Positions 38,296 to 50,524 of a DNA stretch of 64,000 bases are shown here, in pieces (within the stretch, counting starts at the first letter, position 1; each line of letters begins with the position of its first letter). Both the position numbers and the translations under genes were made by a program. The stretch is from Gammaproteobacteria bacterium HGW-Gammaproteobacteria-13 (lineage in GTDB: Bacteria > Pseudomonadota > Gammaproteobacteria > Pseudomonadales > Pseudomonadaceae). The stretch is from NCBI GenBank assembly GCA_002840155.1, contig PGZH01000014.1:32621-96620 (forward strand), in the 5' to 3' direction. The notes below the pieces were generated by a model that saw only the letters and a list, made by a program, of their open reading frames with translations, made no database searches and was not told the DNA's origin.

Positions 38296-38700
38296 TTACT
38301 CCTTGGCCTCGGGTTCATCACCGTGCTGACGGTCTTCGCTGACCGCACGCTCGATCAGGGCCGACAGCTGCGCACCACGAATCACGCTTTCGTCGTAATG
38401 GAAACGCAGGTTCGGCACGCTGCGCAGCTTCATCGCCTTACCCAACTGCATACGCAGGAAGCCGCTGGCATCGTTGAGCACCTTGATGCTCTGCACGACG
38501 GGATCGACACCTTCTTCCGGCTCACCACCCATGATGGTGACGAACACCTTGGCATGACTGGAGTCGCGGCTGACTTCCACCGCGGTGATGGTCACCAGGC
38601 CGCCAAGACGCGGGTCCTTGATTTCCAGGCGGATCAACTGCGCCAGTTCGCGCTGTATCTGGTCGCCGATGCGCTGGGCCCGGCTAAATTCTTTGGCCAT
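38296..38700 (-). CDS. rbfA: 30S ribosome-binding factor A
   Basis: RbfA binds the 30S subunit and helps mature 16S rRNA. The 134-residue protein shows the KH-like family pattern: [42 protein letters not shown], and [17 protein letters not shown] (MAKEFSR) was chosen over an upstream frame of five residues. It lies between infB and truB, as in most gamma-proteobacteria; a 252-nt spacer with a palindromic element separates it from infB. Confidence 0.95.
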   Translation of the reverse strand: MAKEFSRAQRIGDQIQRELAQLIRLEIKDPRLGGLVTITAVEVSRDSSHAKVFVTIMGGEPEEGVDPVVQSIKVLNDASGFLRMQLGKAMKLRSVPNLRFHYDESVIRGAQLSALIERAVSEDRQHGDEPEAKE

Positions 38701-38852
38701 TTCTACTACCTTCACTCGTCACGCTGCTCGAAAAAGCAGCGGACCTAAAAGCGGCAAACGCCCGGCCGCGCAAAAGCGGGGCCGGGCGCTGCATATTGCG
38801 ACTCGTGCTTAGAACCAGTCTCGGATCAGCTGCGCGTCGGCGATACTGCGTT

Positions 38853-38911
38853 AAAAATGGCCTCGGAATGCTCATTTACAATTCGTAAACTCCGCTTCCT
38901 CGGCCATTTTT
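38853..38911. repeat. Long imperfect palindrome between infB and rbfA
   Basis: Two 27-nt arms (38853-38879 and 38885-38911) around a 5-nt loop; the outer 10 bp (AAAAATGGCC) and the inner 5 bp (TTTAC/GTAAA) are perfect and 19 of 27 positions pair overall. It is AT-rich at both ends and interrupts the infB-rbfA-truB transcript. It looks like a dispersed Pseudomonas repeat, which I infer from general resemblance. Confidence 0.65.
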
Positions 38912-38952
38912 GCCTTGTCTCGCTCTAGCTCGCTTGAATCCGAAACAGATTC

Positions 38953-41442
38953 TTACAGGCTACGAGCCACTTGGACTTTCTCGAACACTTCGATCTTGTC
39001 GCCGACCTTGACGTCGTTGTAGCTCTTCACGCCGATACCGCACTCCATGCCGTTACGCACTTCGGAGGCATCGTCTTTGAAGCGACGCAGGGATTCCAGC
39101 TCGCCTTCGAAGATCACTACGTCGTCGCGCAGTACGCGGATCGGACGGTTACGGAAGACCGTACCCTCGACCACCATACAACCGGCAATTGCACCGAATT
39201 TCGGCGAACGGAATACGTCACGCACTTCGGCGATCCCCAGGATGTTCTCGCGAACATCGCTGCCGAGCATGCCGGTCAGGGCTTTCTTGACGTCTTCGAT
39301 GATGTCGTAGATCACGTTGTAGTAACGCATATCCAGACCTTCCTGCTCGACGATCTTGCGCGCACCAGCATCGGCACGCACGTTGAAGCCGAACAGTACA
39401 GCATTGGAGGCCAGCGCCAGGTTGGCATCGGATTCGGTGATACCACCGACGCCGCCACCGACCACACGCACTTGCACTTCATCGTTACCCAGGCCGCTAA
39501 GCGAGCCTTGCAGCGCCTCCAGCGAACCACGGACGTCGGATTTGAGGACGATGTTGAGCGTCTTCTTCTCTTCCTGGCCCATGTTCTCGAAGATGTTTTC
39601 CAGCTTGCCGGCGTGAGCACGGGCCAGTTTTACTTCGCGGAACTTGCCTTGGCGGAACAGGGCCACTTCGCGGGCTTTCTTCTCGTCAGCCAGCACGCTC
39701 ATGTCGTCGCCAGCATCCGGGGTGCCGTCCAGGCCGAGAATCTCGACTGGAATCGACGGGCCTGCTTCTTTAATCGGCTTGCCGTTCTCATCGAGCATGG
39801 CGCGGATACGACCGTAGTTGGAACCGATCAGCACCATGTCGCCTTGACGCAGAGTACCGTCCTGAACCAGCACGGTCGCAACCGGACCGCGGCCTTTATC
39901 AAGACGCGATTCAACCACCACACCACGGCCCGGGGCCGATGGAGTGGCTTTCAGCTCGAGGATCTCAGCCTGCAGCAGCACGGCTTCGAGCAGTTCGTCG
40001 ACACCCGTACCGACTTTCGCCGACACCGAGACGAATGGAGTATCACCGCCCCACTCTTCCGAGGTCACGCCGTGTACCGACAGTTCGCTACGGATGCGAT
40101 CAAGGTCAGCGCCCGGCTTGTCGATCTTGTTCACCGCAACCACCAGCGGCACGCCAGCAGCCTGAGCGTGCTGAACGGCTTCAATGGTCTGCGGCATCAC
40201 GCCGTCGTCCGCGGCAACCACCAGGATCACGATATCGGTCGCCTTGGCACCACGGGCACGCATCGCGGTAAACGCAGCGTGGCCTGGGGTGTCGAGGAAG
40301 GTAACCATGCCGCGTTCGGTTTCTACGTGGTAGGCACCGATGTGCTGGGTGATACCACCGGCTTCGCCAGCAGCCACCTTGGCGCGACGGATGTAGTCGA
40401 GCAGCGAGGTCTTACCGTGGTCAACGTGACCCATTACGGTAACAACCGGCGCACGAGCAAAAGTCTCGCCTTCAAACTTCAGCGATTCAGCCAGGGAGTC
40501 TTCCAGAGCCGTGTCGCTGACCAGGATGACCTTGTGGCCCAGTTCCTCAGCAACCAGCTGGGCAGTTTCCTGATCCAGAACCTGGTTGATGGTTGCCGGG
40601 GTACCCAGCTTGAACATGAACTTGATGATTTCGGCGGCTTTGACCGACATCTGCTGAGCCAGATCGCCCACAGTGATGGTCTCGCCAATCTTCACTTCAC
40701 GCACGATCGGACCCGTCGGGCTCTGGAAGCCGTGAGCATTACGCTTCTTCAGCTTGGCCTTGCCACGACCACCACGACGGAAGCTGTCGCTTTCCTCGTC
40801 GATAGAACGCGGTGCAACACGTGGTGCCGGAGCCTTTTCCTTGACGGTCGGACGATGCTGGGTGGTCTTGCGCTCACCACCACGACGGTCGGCATCATCA
40901 TTGCGCGCCTTGTCTGGGCGGCGCGGTTCATCTTTCTTGCGCTCGTCGGCCGCAGGAGCCGCCATTACTGGCAGATCAACCGCTACAACCGGAGCTGCTT
41001 CAACTACTGCTTCGCCAGCAGCAGGTGCAGGGCGCTGCGCTTCTTCTGCAGCGCGACGCTTGGCTTCTTCGTCAGCTTTCGCCTTGGCCGCTTCAGCTAC
41101 AGCGCGCTGCTCAGCCAGCTCACGCTGCTTTTCAGCTTCGATTTCTTCAGCGCTGCGCTTGACGAAGGTTTTCTTCTTGCGCACTTCGACGCTGATGGTC
41201 TTGCTGCCGGCAACCCGCAGGGTGCTGGTAGTTTTGCGCTGCAAGGTAATCTTGCGCGGCTCTTCTGTCTTGCTGTCGCCGTGACTGCTCTTGAGATGGG
41301 CCAACAGGGCCTGCTTCTCACTGTCGGTCACCGCTTGCTCAGCACTCTTGTGCGGCAAACCTGCCTCACTCATTTGCTGCAGCAGGCGTTCAACCGGCGT
41401 ATTGACCACTTGGGCCAGTTCTTTAACCGTGACTTGCGTCAT
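38953..41442 (-). CDS. infB: Translation initiation factor IF-2
   Basis: IF-2 is the GTPase that brings fMet-tRNA to the 30S subunit. The 829-residue protein has an IF2_N domain (residues 1-50), a long charged Ala/Lys/Glu-rich linker (about 60-230), a second IF2_N-like region, and the G domain: GHVDHGKTS (338-346), DTPGHAAF (384-391), NKID. Beta-barrel and C-terminal fMet-binding domains follow. Length is close to other Pseudomonas IF-2 (about 840). It follows nusA by 27 nt and precedes rbfA. Internal in-frame starts that would give shorter isoforms exist but were not called. Confidence 0.96.
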   Translation of the reverse strand: MTQVTVKELAQVVNTPVERLLQQMSEAGLPHKSAEQAVTDSEKQALLAHLKSSHGDSKTEEPRKITLQRKTTSTLRVAGSKTISVEVRKKKTFVKRSAEEIEAEKQRELAEQRAVAEAAKAKADEEAKRRAAEEAQRPAPAAGEAVVEAAPVVAVDLPVMAAPAADERKKDEPRRPDKARNDDADRRGGERKTTQHRPTVKEKAPAPRVAPRSIDEESDSFRRGGRGKAKLKKRNAHGFQSPTGPIVREVKIGETITVGDLAQQMSVKAAEIIKFMFKLGTPATINQVLDQETAQLVAEELGHKVILVSDTALEDSLAESLKFEGETFARAPVVTVMGHVDHGKTSLLDYIRRAKVAAGEAGGITQHIGAYHVETERGMVTFLDTPGHAAFTAMRARGAKATDIVILVVAADDGVMPQTIEAVQHAQAAGVPLVVAVNKIDKPGADLDRIRSELSVHGVTSEEWGGDTPFVSVSAKVGTGVDELLEAVLLQAEILELKATPSAPGRGVVVESRLDKGRGPVATVLVQDGTLRQGDMVLIGSNYGRIRAMLDENGKPIKEAGPSIPVEILGLDGTPDAGDDMSVLADEKKAREVALFRQGKFREVKLARAHAGKLENIFENMGQEEKKTLNIVLKSDVRGSLEALQGSLSGLGNDEVQVRVVGGGVGGITESDANLALASNAVLFGFNVRADAGARKIVEQEGLDMRYYNVIYDIIEDVKKALTGMLGSDVRENILGIAEVRDVFRSPKFGAIAGCMVVEGTVFRNRPIRVLRDDVVIFEGELESLRRFKDDASEVRNGMECGIGVKSYNDVKVGDKIEVFEKVQVARSL

Positions 41443-41469
41443 GCATTTCTCTCCTCAGGCCGCAACTGC

Positions 41470-42951
41470 TTACTCGAACCAATGGGCTCGGGCGGCCATG
41501 ATCAACTTGCCGGCTCGCTCAGCGTCGATACCGTCGATGTCGAGCAGGTCATCAATCGACTGCTCGGCCAGGTCTTCGCGGTTAACAACGCCGCGCACTG
41601 CCAGTTCATGCGCAAGCGCCTTATCCATCCCCTCAAGCGAGAGCAAGTCTTCGGCTGGGTGGGCATCTGCCAGCTTTTCCTCGTTGGCGATGGCTTTAGT
41701 CAGCAAGCGATCTTTGGCACGGGCGCGGAGCTCGTTGACGATATCCTCGTCAAAGCCATCAATGCTGAGCATTTCTTCCATCGGTACGTAGGCAATTTCT
41801 TCAAGGCTGGTGAAGCCCTCTTCGACCAACACCTGGGCCAGTTCTTCGTCGACTTCCAACTCGTCGATAAAGCGCTGCAGGATGTCGCCTGTTTCAGCTT
41901 GCTGCTTGGCCTGGATGTCCGCTTCGGTCATCACGTTCAAGGTCCAGCCAGTCAACTGACTGGCCAAACGCACGTTCTGACCGCCACGACCAATGGCCTG
42001 AGCAAGGTTGTCTGCGCCAACGGCGATGTCCATGGCATGGGCATCTTCGTCAACGATGATGGCTGCAACTTCGGCCGGTGACATGGCGTTGATTACGAAC
42101 TGCGCGGGATTGTCATCCCACAGCACGATATCCACACGCTCGCCCGCCAACTCGCCGGAAACTGCTTGCACGCGCGAACCGCGCATGCCGATACAGGCAC
42201 CCTGCGGGTCGATGCGCTTGTCTTTGGAACGCACGGCCAGCTTGGCGCGCGAACCCGGATCACGGGACGCACCCATGACTTCGATCAGCTCTTCGGCGAT
42301 CTCTGGCACTTCGATGCGGAACAGCTCGATAAGCATTTCCGGCGCGGTGCGCGAGAGGATCAACTGCGGGCCGCGGTTCTCGGTGCGAATTTCCTTGAGC
42401 AAGGCGCGCAGGCGCACACCGACACGGAAAGTTTCGCGGGAGATGATGTCTTCGCGCGCCAGCATGGCTTCAGCGTTGTTACCCAGATCAACGATGACGC
42501 TGTCGCGGGTGACTTTCTTCACGGTGCCGGAGATGATTTCACCCAGGCGCTCGCGGTAAGCCTCGACCACCTGAGCACGCTCAGCTTCGCGGACTTTCTG
42601 CACAATCACTTGCTTGGCGGTTTGCGCGGCAATACGACCGAACTCGATGGACTCGATCTTCTCTTCCAGCACGTCACCAACTTTGGCGCTGGCTTCGACT
42701 GCACGCGGCATGTCAGTAGTGACCTGGTGTGCAGGATCATCAAAGTCACTTTCTTCAACCACTGTCCAGCAGCGGAATGTTTCGTAGTTGCCGGTCTGAC
42801 GATTGATCGCCACACGCAACTCGACTTCATCTTCAAAACGCTTCTTGGTAGCCGTGGCCAAAGCCAGCTCCAGCGCCTCAAAAATTACGCTCGCCGGTAC
42901 GCCCTTTTCGTTGGATACCGACTCAACAACCAGCAGTACTTCTTTGCTCAT
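41470..42951 (-). CDS. nusA: Transcription termination/antitermination factor NusA
   Basis: NusA binds RNA polymerase, pausing or antiterminating transcription. The 493-residue protein has an N-terminal RNAP-binding domain ([20 protein letters not shown]), an S1 domain (about 135-200, [20 protein letters not shown]), two KH domains and two C-terminal helix-hairpin-helix acidic repeats (about 365-490). The start MSKEVLL was chosen over a seven-residue extension. It is between rimP and infB. In E. coli NusA regulates this operon through leader terminators; stacked terminators upstream of rimP fit the same idea here. Confidence 0.96.
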   Translation of the reverse strand: MSKEVLLVVESVSNEKGVPASVIFEALELALATATKKRFEDEVELRVAINRQTGNYETFRCWTVVEESDFDDPAHQVTTDMPRAVEASAKVGDVLEEKIESIEFGRIAAQTAKQVIVQKVREAERAQVVEAYRERLGEIISGTVKKVTRDSVIVDLGNNAEAMLAREDIISRETFRVGVRLRALLKEIRTENRGPQLILSRTAPEMLIELFRIEVPEIAEELIEVMGASRDPGSRAKLAVRSKDKRIDPQGACIGMRGSRVQAVSGELAGERVDIVLWDDNPAQFVINAMSPAEVAAIIVDEDAHAMDIAVGADNLAQAIGRGGQNVRLASQLTGWTLNVMTEADIQAKQQAETGDILQRFIDELEVDEELAQVLVEEGFTSLEEIAYVPMEEMLSIDGFDEDIVNELRARAKDRLLTKAIANEEKLADAHPAEDLLSLEGMDKALAHELAVRGVVNREDLAEQSIDDLLDIDGIDAERAGKLIMAARAHWFE

Positions 42952-43018
42952 CGTACGCCTCGCCTTTCGCAATCCATTGGATCCGCGCTATCCGCGCCAC
43001 TTGCGGGGGATCCGCGTC

Positions 43019-43480
43019 TCAATCAAACCTGGGGATAATGTTGGCCTTGTCGATCATGTCGATCGGCAACAGGAATTCATGGTCATCCACCTGCACTACC
43101 ACGTCCTGCTCTTCCACACCGCGCAGAAGGCCCTGGAAGTTGCGTCGACCTTCAAAAGGCGAGCGCAGCTTGATCTTCACTTGCTCACCGGCATGGCTGG
43201 CGAACTGTTCAATGGTGAACAGCGGCCGATCCATACCTGGCGAGGACACCTCAAGGGTGTACTCGGCGCTGATCGGGTCCTCGACATCGAGCACACCACT
43301 GATCTGCCGACTGACAATTTCACAGTCTTCGATCAGTACGCCGTCAGGCTGTTTATCAATATAAATTCGCAGCAGAGAATGCCGCCCTTGTGACAGGAAC
43401 TCGACACCCCAACATTGGTAGCCAAGAGCCTCGACTACCGGGGCCACCAAGGCCTGCAACTGTTCTAGCTTGCTCGACAC
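43019..43480 (-). CDS. rimP: Ribosome maturation factor RimP
   Basis: RimP helps assemble the 30S subunit. The 153-residue protein has the family pattern: [61 protein letters not shown]. The start is a GTG (VSSKLEQ) with GAGGGG upstream; the frame beyond it has no family match. The gene is first in the rimP-nusA-infB unit. A terminator-like hairpin ends only 22 nt upstream of the start codon. Confidence 0.94.
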   Translation of the reverse strand: MSSKLEQLQALVAPVVEALGYQCWGVEFLSQGRHSLLRIYIDKQPDGVLIEDCEIVSRQISGVLDVEDPISAEYTLEVSSPGMDRPLFTIEQFASHAGEQVKIKLRSPFEGRRNFQGLLRGVEEQDVVVQVDDHEFLLPIDMIDKANIIPRFD

Positions 43481-43501
43481 CTGAACCCCTCGCGCATGCT
43501 G

Positions 43502-43530
43502 TAAAAATAAAAAATGGGCGAATCGCCCAT
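43502..43530 (-). terminator. Terminator-like hairpin in the rimP leader
   Basis: On the minus strand GATGGGCG pairs with CGCCCAT (43514-43520 with 43524-43530, 3-nt loop) and is followed by TTTTTTATTTTTA. It ends 22 nt before the rimP GTG, so read-through or antitermination would be needed unless a promoter lies inside. Confidence 0.8.
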
Positions 43531-43575
43531 CATCAAACCGCCCTCTAAAGGCCGGCAAAGCTGTCGCCCAGCTAG

Positions 43576-43598
43576 CAAAAAGCCCCTTAAAAGGGGCT
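43576..43598 (-). terminator. Rho-independent terminator after the tRNA-fMet-like sequence
   Basis: On the minus strand AGCCCC/GGGGCT (43581-43586 with 43593-43598) with an AT-rich loop is followed by TTTTTGC. It lies just 3' of the degenerate fMet-tRNA-like sequence. Confidence 0.8.
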
Positions 43599-43612
43599 CC
43601 TCTGCAACTCAA

Positions 43613-43684
43613 TGCGGGGGCTGGTTTTACCCAGCCAGCTTCGGATTAAACACCCGAGGAGCGACCTTGCTGCTCAATCCCACA
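43613..43684 (-). pseudogene. Degenerate tRNA-fMet-like sequence
   Basis: Read on the minus strand, this 72-nt segment aligns at about 70 % identity with bacterial initiator tRNA and can fold as a cloverleaf: acceptor stem TGTGGG/CCCGCA, D stem GAGC/GCTC with GG in the loop, anticodon stem TCGGG/TCCGA, T stem GCTGG/CCAGC. But the anticodon loop reads TGTTTAA instead of CTCATAA, the T loop is six nt without TTC, and no CCA is encoded. In P. aeruginosa a tRNA-fMet lies at this place between secG/tRNA-Leu and rimP, so this is probably a decayed copy. Confidence 0.65.
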
Positions 43685-43746
43685 TCAAAGCTGGGGCCGG
43701 ATTATACGACTGAACCCCAAGCAGGGTCAATCGACACTCCAGCAAC

Positions 43747-43772
43747 AAAAAGGCCCGCATCGAGCGGGCCTT
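43747..43772 (-). terminator. Rho-independent terminator after tRNA-Leu
   Basis: On the minus strand AAGGCCCGC/GCGGGCCTT (43764-43772 with 43750-43758) is followed by TTTTTG. It ends the tRNA-Leu transcript before the fMet-like sequence. Confidence 0.85.
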
Positions 43773-43781
43773 CCTGAAAAT

Positions 43782-43867
43782 TGGTACCGAGGAGGGGACT
43801 CGAACCCCTACAGCCTATGGCCACTACCACCTCAAGGTAGCGTGTCTACCAATTCCACCACCTCGGC
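43782..43867 (-). tRNA. tRNA-Leu (GAG)
   Basis: The 86-nt gene on the minus strand begins GCCGAGGTGGTGGAATTGG. The anticodon arm is CTACC-TTGAGGT-GGTAG, giving anticodon GAG. It has a long variable arm (class II), the T loop TTCGAGT and an encoded CCA end (43784-43782). Acceptor GCCGAGG pairs with CCTCGGT (GC-rich, with a terminal wobble). It lies 32 nt downstream of the secG stop codon. Confidence 0.97.
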
Positions 43868-43899
43868 AAAATCGTTTGTTGCGTACAACCTACTGCGTA

Positions 43900-44283
43900 T
43901 TACTGCTGCTCAGGAGCCTGAGGTACGTCCGCCGCTTCGGTAGCCGGCTTAGCTGCATCAAGAACAGGTACATCTTCAACAGCTGGCTTAGCCTGTTGTA
44001 CTTCCAGGACTGCTGGATCAGGCAAACCGACCTGAGCCATACCATCAGCTTTGTCTTTAGCAAAGAACGCTAAACCCAAGCTAGTCATGAAAAAAGCGGT
44101 GGCGAGTATAGCAGTAACGCGACTCAAAAAGGTAGTGGTTCCTTGACTACCGAATACGGTAGAAGAAGCACCCGCACCAAAAGAAGCACCTGCGTCCGCA
44201 CCTTTACCCTGCTGCAGCAAAACCAGCACAACAACACCGATAGCACCCAGCAGATGAAGAACAACGATAACTGTTTCCAGCAT
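43900..44283 (-). CDS. secG: Preprotein translocase subunit SecG
   Basis: SecG is a small inner-membrane subunit that helps SecYEG export proteins. The 127-residue protein has two membrane helices (about residues 3-22 and 50-72) with the conserved loop [29 protein letters not shown] between them. The C-terminal 45 residues are Ala/Pro/Glu-rich, an extension common in Pseudomonas. The start [13 protein letters not shown] was chosen; a 16-residue extension would overlap tpiA. It follows tpiA by 4 nt. Confidence 0.95.
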   Translation of the reverse strand: MLETVIVVLHLLGAIGVVVLVLLQQGKGADAGASFGAGASSTVFGSQGTTTFLSRVTAILATAFFMTSLGLAFFAKDKADGMAQVGLPDPAVLEVQQAKPAVEDVPVLDAAKPATEAADVPQAPEQQ

Positions 44284-44287
44284 TTCT

Positions 44288-45043
44288 TTAGCTTCCTGCG
44301 GCGCGACAGATCGCACCGAACTCATCCGCATTCAGAGAGGCTCCACCCACAAGCCCCCCATCGATATCCGGCATACCGAACAACTCGGCTGCACTGGCGG
44401 CCTTGACACTGCCGCCATAAAGAATTCTTACCTTGCCCGCCAACTCAGGGCTTTTCGCCGCCAACTGTGCGCGAATTGCCGCATGCACTTCCTGCGCCTG
44501 CGCAGGCGATGCTGTCAGACCAGTGCCAATGGCCCAAACTGGCTCATAGGCAATAACTGCACGCGCAAACACCTCAACACCCAACGCATCGGTTACCGCA
44601 GACAGCTGCGCAGCAACCACATCAAGCGTTTGCCCCGCTTCACGCTGAGCCAGGGTTTCGCCGACACACAGCACTGCAAGCAAACCTGAAGACTGCGCCG
44701 CCGCAAATTTGCGCGTCACAACCTCATCACTTTCACCCAGCAGCGATCTACGCTCGGAGTGACCAACCAGCACCAGTGCACAGCTCGCGTCATGCAACTG
44801 ACTTGCAGCCACTTCGCCAGTCAAAGCACCTTGCTGCGCTTCGGTCGCACAATCTTGTGCACCCACCGCAACAGCCTTGCCTGCCAGACCATCAACCACC
44901 TGACCAAGATGCAAACAAGACGGGAAAACCGCTACATCTACATCAGCAGGTAACACCTGCTGATTGAGACCGTTGATCAGCTCTGCGACGCTGGCGCGGG
45001 TACCGTGCATTTTCCAGTTACCAGCAACCATTGGGCGACGCAT
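44288..45043 (-). CDS. tpiA: Triosephosphate isomerase
   Basis: TpiA interconverts dihydroxyacetone phosphate and glyceraldehyde 3-phosphate. The 251-residue protein shows active-site residues Lys11 (AGNWKMHG), His95 (VGHSERRS) and Glu167 ([11 protein letters not shown]), plus the phosphate-binding YGGSVK and [18 protein letters not shown] precedes the ATG. It is between glmM and secG on the minus strand. Confidence 0.96.
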   Translation of the reverse strand: MRRPMVAGNWKMHGTRASVAELINGLNQQVLPADVDVAVFPSCLHLGQVVDGLAGKAVAVGAQDCATEAQQGALTGEVAASQLHDASCALVLVGHSERRSLLGESDEVVTRKFAAAQSSGLLAVLCVGETLAQREAGQTLDVVAAQLSAVTDALGVEVFARAVIAYEPVWAIGTGLTASPAQAQEVHAAIRAQLAAKSPELAGKVRILYGGSVKAASAAELFGMPDIDGGLVGGASLNADEFGAICRAAGS

Positions 45044-45108
45044 GATTTACCTCGTCGGTCAAAGAGGGCGCAGATGTTACCCAACAGCTACCCGACTGGC
45101 AAGCCGAA

Positions 45109-46446
45109 TCAAGTACATACATCCGCAACAACTTTAGCCAATTCATCGGCATAGCCGCGCACCTGGCCTTCATCGTCACCCTCGACCATCACACGCACCA
45201 ATGGCTCGGTGCCGGATTTGCGCAGCAGCACCCGCCCACGCCCAGCCATTTGCTCAGTTACCCGCGCACTAGCCTGCTGCACAGCAGGATGCTCCAGCGG
45301 GTCAACACCACCGGCAAAGCGTACGTTCACCAGCACTTGAGGGCACTTCTGCATACCCAACCGCGCCTCACCCAGAGTTTGCCCACGACGCTTGAGCGCC
45401 ATCAGCACCTGCAGTGCAGCGATGATCGCATCACCGGTTGTAGTGTGTTGGAAACACACCAGATGGCCGGAGTTCTCCCCGCCCAGCTGCCAGTTGCGCG
45501 ACAGCAACTCGGCAATCACATAACGATCGCCAACCTTGGCGCGGACAAACGGAATACCCAGATCAGCCAGAGCCAGTTCCAAGCCGAGGTTGCTCATCAG
45601 CGTACCAACGACGCCACCTTGCAGCTTGCCGCGCTCCAGCAGATCACGGGCGATGATAAACAGCAGCTCATCACCATCAACTACGGCGCCGGAGTGATCG
45701 ACCATCAGCACCCGATCCGCATCACCGTCGAAGGCGATACCCAGATCAGCCTGCTGCGCCAGCACCTCAGCCTGCAGCGCTTCGACGTGGGTCGAGCCGC
45801 AGTTGTCATTGATATTCAGCCCATTGGGTTGCGCTGAAAGCACAGTGACCTGCGCACCTAGCTCGCGGAATACGCTAGGGGCAACCTTGTACGCGGCGCC
45901 ATGGGCGCAATCGACGACGACTTTCAGCCCGGCAAAGTCGGTGCTGCTCGGCACACTGCTCTTGCAGAATTCGATATAGCGCCCGGCAGCGTCATTAATT
46001 CGCGAGACTTTGCCCAACTGCTCGGACTCGACCACGGTCATCGGCTGATCGAGCAACTCTTCGATCATCAGCTCGATTTCGTCCGGCAGCTTGGTGCCCT
46101 GCCCCGAAAAGAACTTGATGCCGTTGTCATGGTGCGGATTGTGCGAGGCACTGATAACGATCCCGGCCTCGGCATGAAAGGTACGGGTCAGGTAGGCGAT
46201 GGCCGGTGTCGGCATCGGGCCGAGCAGCATCACATCGGCGCCGGCCGCAGACAGGCCCGCCTCCAAGGCAGACTCGAACATATAACCGGAGATGCGCGTG
46301 TCCTTGCCGATCAGAATGCGGCACTTGCCCTGCTTGCGAAACGCCATCCCGGCCGCCCAGCCGAGCTTGAGCATGAATTCCGGGGTAATAGGGAAGTCAC
46401 CGACACGCCCACGAATACCGTCAGTACCAAAATATTTTCTACCCAT
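45109..46446 (-). CDS. glmM: Phosphoglucosamine mutase
   Basis: GlmM converts glucosamine-6-phosphate to glucosamine-1-phosphate for peptidoglycan and LPS. The 445-residue protein carries the phosphoserine Ser101 in [13 protein letters not shown], the metal loop DGDADR and the sugar-binding GENSGH, plus a C-terminal [14 protein letters not shown] phosphate loop. It starts 18 nt after folP and is in the ftsH-folP-glmM order typical of gamma-proteobacteria. Confidence 0.96.
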   Translation of the reverse strand: MGRKYFGTDGIRGRVGDFPITPEFMLKLGWAAGMAFRKQGKCRILIGKDTRISGYMFESALEAGLSAAGADVMLLGPMPTPAIAYLTRTFHAEAGIVISASHNPHHDNGIKFFSGQGTKLPDEIELMIEELLDQPMTVVESEQLGKVSRINDAAGRYIEFCKSSVPSSTDFAGLKVVVDCAHGAAYKVAPSVFRELGAQVTVLSAQPNGLNINDNCGSTHVEALQAEVLAQQADLGIAFDGDADRVLMVDHSGAVVDGDELLFIIARDLLERGKLQGGVVGTLMSNLGLELALADLGIPFVRAKVGDRYVIAELLSRNWQLGGENSGHLVCFQHTTTGDAIIAALQVLMALKRRGQTLGEARLGMQKCPQVLVNVRFAGGVDPLEHPAVQQASARVTEQMAGRGRVLLRKSGTEPLVRVMVEGDDEGQVRGYADELAKVVADVCT

Positions 46447-46464
46447 CCCACAATTCCTTCTAAC

Positions 46465-47316
46465 TTATTCGGCCGCTTCAACCGCAGCGATCATCCGTAC
46501 TACATCAACCGTTTGCGCCACATCGTGGACCCGCAGGATATGCGCGCCCTTGCTCAGCGCCAGCGCGGCCAAGGCAAGGCTGCCATACAGGCGCTCGCCC
46601 ACCTCATGCCCCAACACCTTGCCGATCATACTCTTGCGCGACACCCCGACCAGTAAAGGCCGACCCAACGCATGCAGCGCCTGCAAATGCTTGAACAGCG
46701 AAAGATTGTGCTCAAGGGTTTTCGCAAAACCGAACCCCGGGTCAAGAATGACTCGCTCAGCGCCAATCCCTGCCGCCGCACAGGCCGCCAGACGCTCAAG
46801 GAGAAACTCGCGCACTTCCGCCACGACATCAGGGTATTGAGGACTCTGCTGCATGGTGCTTGGCTCACCGCGCATATGCATCAAGCAGACCGGCAAGCCG
46901 CTATCCGCTGCCGCATCCACAGCGCCGTCGCGTTGCAGTGAACGCACGTCATTAATCAAACCAGCGCCCAGCCGCGCAGTTTCGCGGATGACCGCCGGCG
47001 TTGAGGTATCCACCGAGATGATCACATCCAACTCGGCGGCAATAGCCTCGACTATGGGCGCAACCCGCTCCAGCTCCTCAACCGGAGAAACCGCACGAGC
47101 ACCGGGGCGAGTCGACTCACCACCGACATCAATTAGCGTCGCCCCGGCCTGCAGCATCGCCTCGGCATGACGCAAAGCCGCATCACGCTGGCCATAGCGC
47201 CCACCATCGGAGAAGGAGTCAGGGGTAACGTTGAGGATGCCCATCACTTGCGGACGGCTTAAATCAAGAAACCGGCTGCCACAGGGCAGCCGGTCAAAGG
47301 TTGGCGCAACAGACAT
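46465..47316 (-). CDS. folP: Dihydropteroate synthase
   Basis: FolP joins p-aminobenzoate to the pterin made by FolK; it is the sulfonamide target. The 283-residue protein has MGILNVTPDSFSDGG, DVGGESTRPGA, NDVRS, DPGFGFAKT and the SRKSMIG phosphate loop. The ATG (MSVAPTFDRL) was preferred over a TTG two codons upstream. It starts 9 nt after the ftsH stop. Confidence 0.95.
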   Translation of the reverse strand: MSVAPTFDRLPCGSRFLDLSRPQVMGILNVTPDSFSDGGRYGQRDAALRHAEAMLQAGATLIDVGGESTRPGARAVSPVEELERVAPIVEAIAAELDVIISVDTSTPAVIRETARLGAGLINDVRSLQRDGAVDAAADSGLPVCLMHMRGEPSTMQQSPQYPDVVAEVREFLLERLAACAAAGIGAERVILDPGFGFAKTLEHNLSLFKHLQALHALGRPLLVGVSRKSMIGKVLGHEVGERLYGSLALAALALSKGAHILRVHDVAQTVDVVRMIAAVEAAE

Positions 47317-47324
47317 GGACAACC

Positions 47325-49241
<1,917 letters not shown>

Positions 49242-49422
49242 GTCGTTCAATTAGCTACCCTCTGAAGCAGGCCCCGTGTCGAAGCGCGCTTCGCATGACG
49301 ACCAGTTATGTACCGATCTAACTTACTACACAACGCCCACCCCTGGCAGACGCCGTCTGTAACCCTTTATTTGTTGTGAGACCGCAAAGCCCCACCACAA
49401 TTCGCCGCAAAGCCTGCCGCCG

Positions 49423-50046
49423 TCAGAGGCCGCGAAAGCCCCGCGCCAGCATATATTGCTCGCGGGAGCGGTCACGCGAGGACAGCGGCTTGCGCATCTG
49501 CACCTTGTCGAACAGCTGACGCACCTGCTTGTGGTACAGATCGAAACCTTCGCCTTGGAAGATCTTGATCAGAAAATCCCCACCCGGACGCAACACTCGG
49601 GTCGACAAATCCAGCGCCAACTCACACAGGTACATCGCACGCGGCTGATCCGACTCCCTTACTCCACTCATATTGGGGGCCATATCGGAAATCACAAGGT
49701 CTACCGGGTGTTCGCCGATAGCCTCAAGAATCTGCGCAAACACCGCGTCGTCGGTGAAGTCGCCCTGGATAAAGGTGACATCAGGGATGCTGTCCATCTC
49801 GAGAATATCTGAAGCGATCAAACGCCCCTTGTCACCGATCACCCGACTGGTGACCTGAGACCAGCCGCCAGGCGCGGCCCCCAGATCGACTACAGTGATG
49901 CCAGGCCTGAGGATGCGATCCTTCTCCTGAATCTCCAGCAGCTTGTAGCTGGCGCGCGAACGATAGCCATCCTTCTGCGCCATTTTGACGTAGGGGTCGT
50001 TGAAATGCTCTTTCAGCCAACCTTGACTGGTCTTGGAACGGGCCAC
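49423..50046 (-). CDS. rlmE: 23S rRNA 2'-O-methyltransferase RlmE (FtsJ)
   Basis: RlmE methylates U2552 of 23S rRNA and is heat-induced in E. coli. The 207-residue protein has the AdoMet motif [14 protein letters not shown], the catalytic region [14 protein letters not shown], and [11 protein letters not shown] with the catalytic Lys. The start is a GTG (first residues [14 protein letters not shown]) with GAGG upstream. It is upstream of ftsH with a 181-nt gap and divergent from yhbY. Confidence 0.95.
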   Translation of the reverse strand: MARSKTSQGWLKEHFNDPYVKMAQKDGYRSRASYKLLEIQEKDRILRPGITVVDLGAAPGGWSQVTSRVIGDKGRLIASDILEMDSIPDVTFIQGDFTDDAVFAQILEAIGEHPVDLVISDMAPNMSGVRESDQPRAMYLCELALDLSTRVLRPGGDFLIKIFQGEGFDLYHKQVRQLFDKVQMRKPLSSRDRSREQYMLARGFRGL

Positions 50047-50148
50047 GCAATACCTCGAATGTGCAACGCATGAATATCTGGGCGGCCCCGAAGGCGCTCG
50101 GGTAAACTAACCGCCGTTTTTTACCAGATTAAATGCAGGAATCAGATT

Positions 50149-50460
50149 ATGCCGCTCACTCAAGAGCAGAAGAAACAATTCAAATCTATCGGTCACCATT
50201 TGAAGCCTGTATTGATCGTGGCTGACAACGGTCTGACCGAAGGTGTGCTGACTGAACTGGAACGCGCACTGAGCGATCATGAACTGATTAAAGTGCAATT
50301 ACGCATCACTGAGCGTGAAGACCGCCTCGCGGCCATCAATGAACTGTGCAAAGCCGGCAAAGCCGAGCTGGTTCAGGTGATTGGCAAAATGGCGCTGATC
50401 TACCGCAAGAACCCGAAAGTGAACAAGAACCTGTCCAACGTTCACCGTCATCACGGCTGA
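50149..50460 (+). CDS. yhbY: YhbY-family ribosome-associated RNA-binding protein
   Basis: YhbY (CRS1/YhbY, CRM domain) binds pre-50S ribosomes. The 103-residue protein follows the family: LTQEQKKQFKSIGHHLKPVLIVADNGLTEGVL, KVQLRITEREDR and the C-terminal KMALIYRKNPK. It is transcribed divergently from rlmE, 102 nt apart, as in E. coli. The next gene downstream is convergent. Confidence 0.94.
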   Translation: MPLTQEQKKQFKSIGHHLKPVLIVADNGLTEGVLTELERALSDHELIKVQLRITEREDRLAAINELCKAGKAELVQVIGKMALIYRKNPKVNKNLSNVHRHHG

Positions 50461-50524
50461 TTGATCAGCCGCTGCAAGGCGCGTTCAGCGCCTTTGCAAC
50501 CCCTACCCCGCTCAACCCTGCTGC

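Noticed and set aside
38971-42081. 1036-codon plus-strand frame opposite infB and nusA
   Set aside because: It spans two conserved genes on the other strand and has no recognisable domain; GC-driven shadow.
43514-43777. 87-codon plus-strand frame across the fMet-like sequence
   Set aside because: It lies over terminators and a tRNA-like sequence on the other strand, has no ribosome binding site and no protein similarity.
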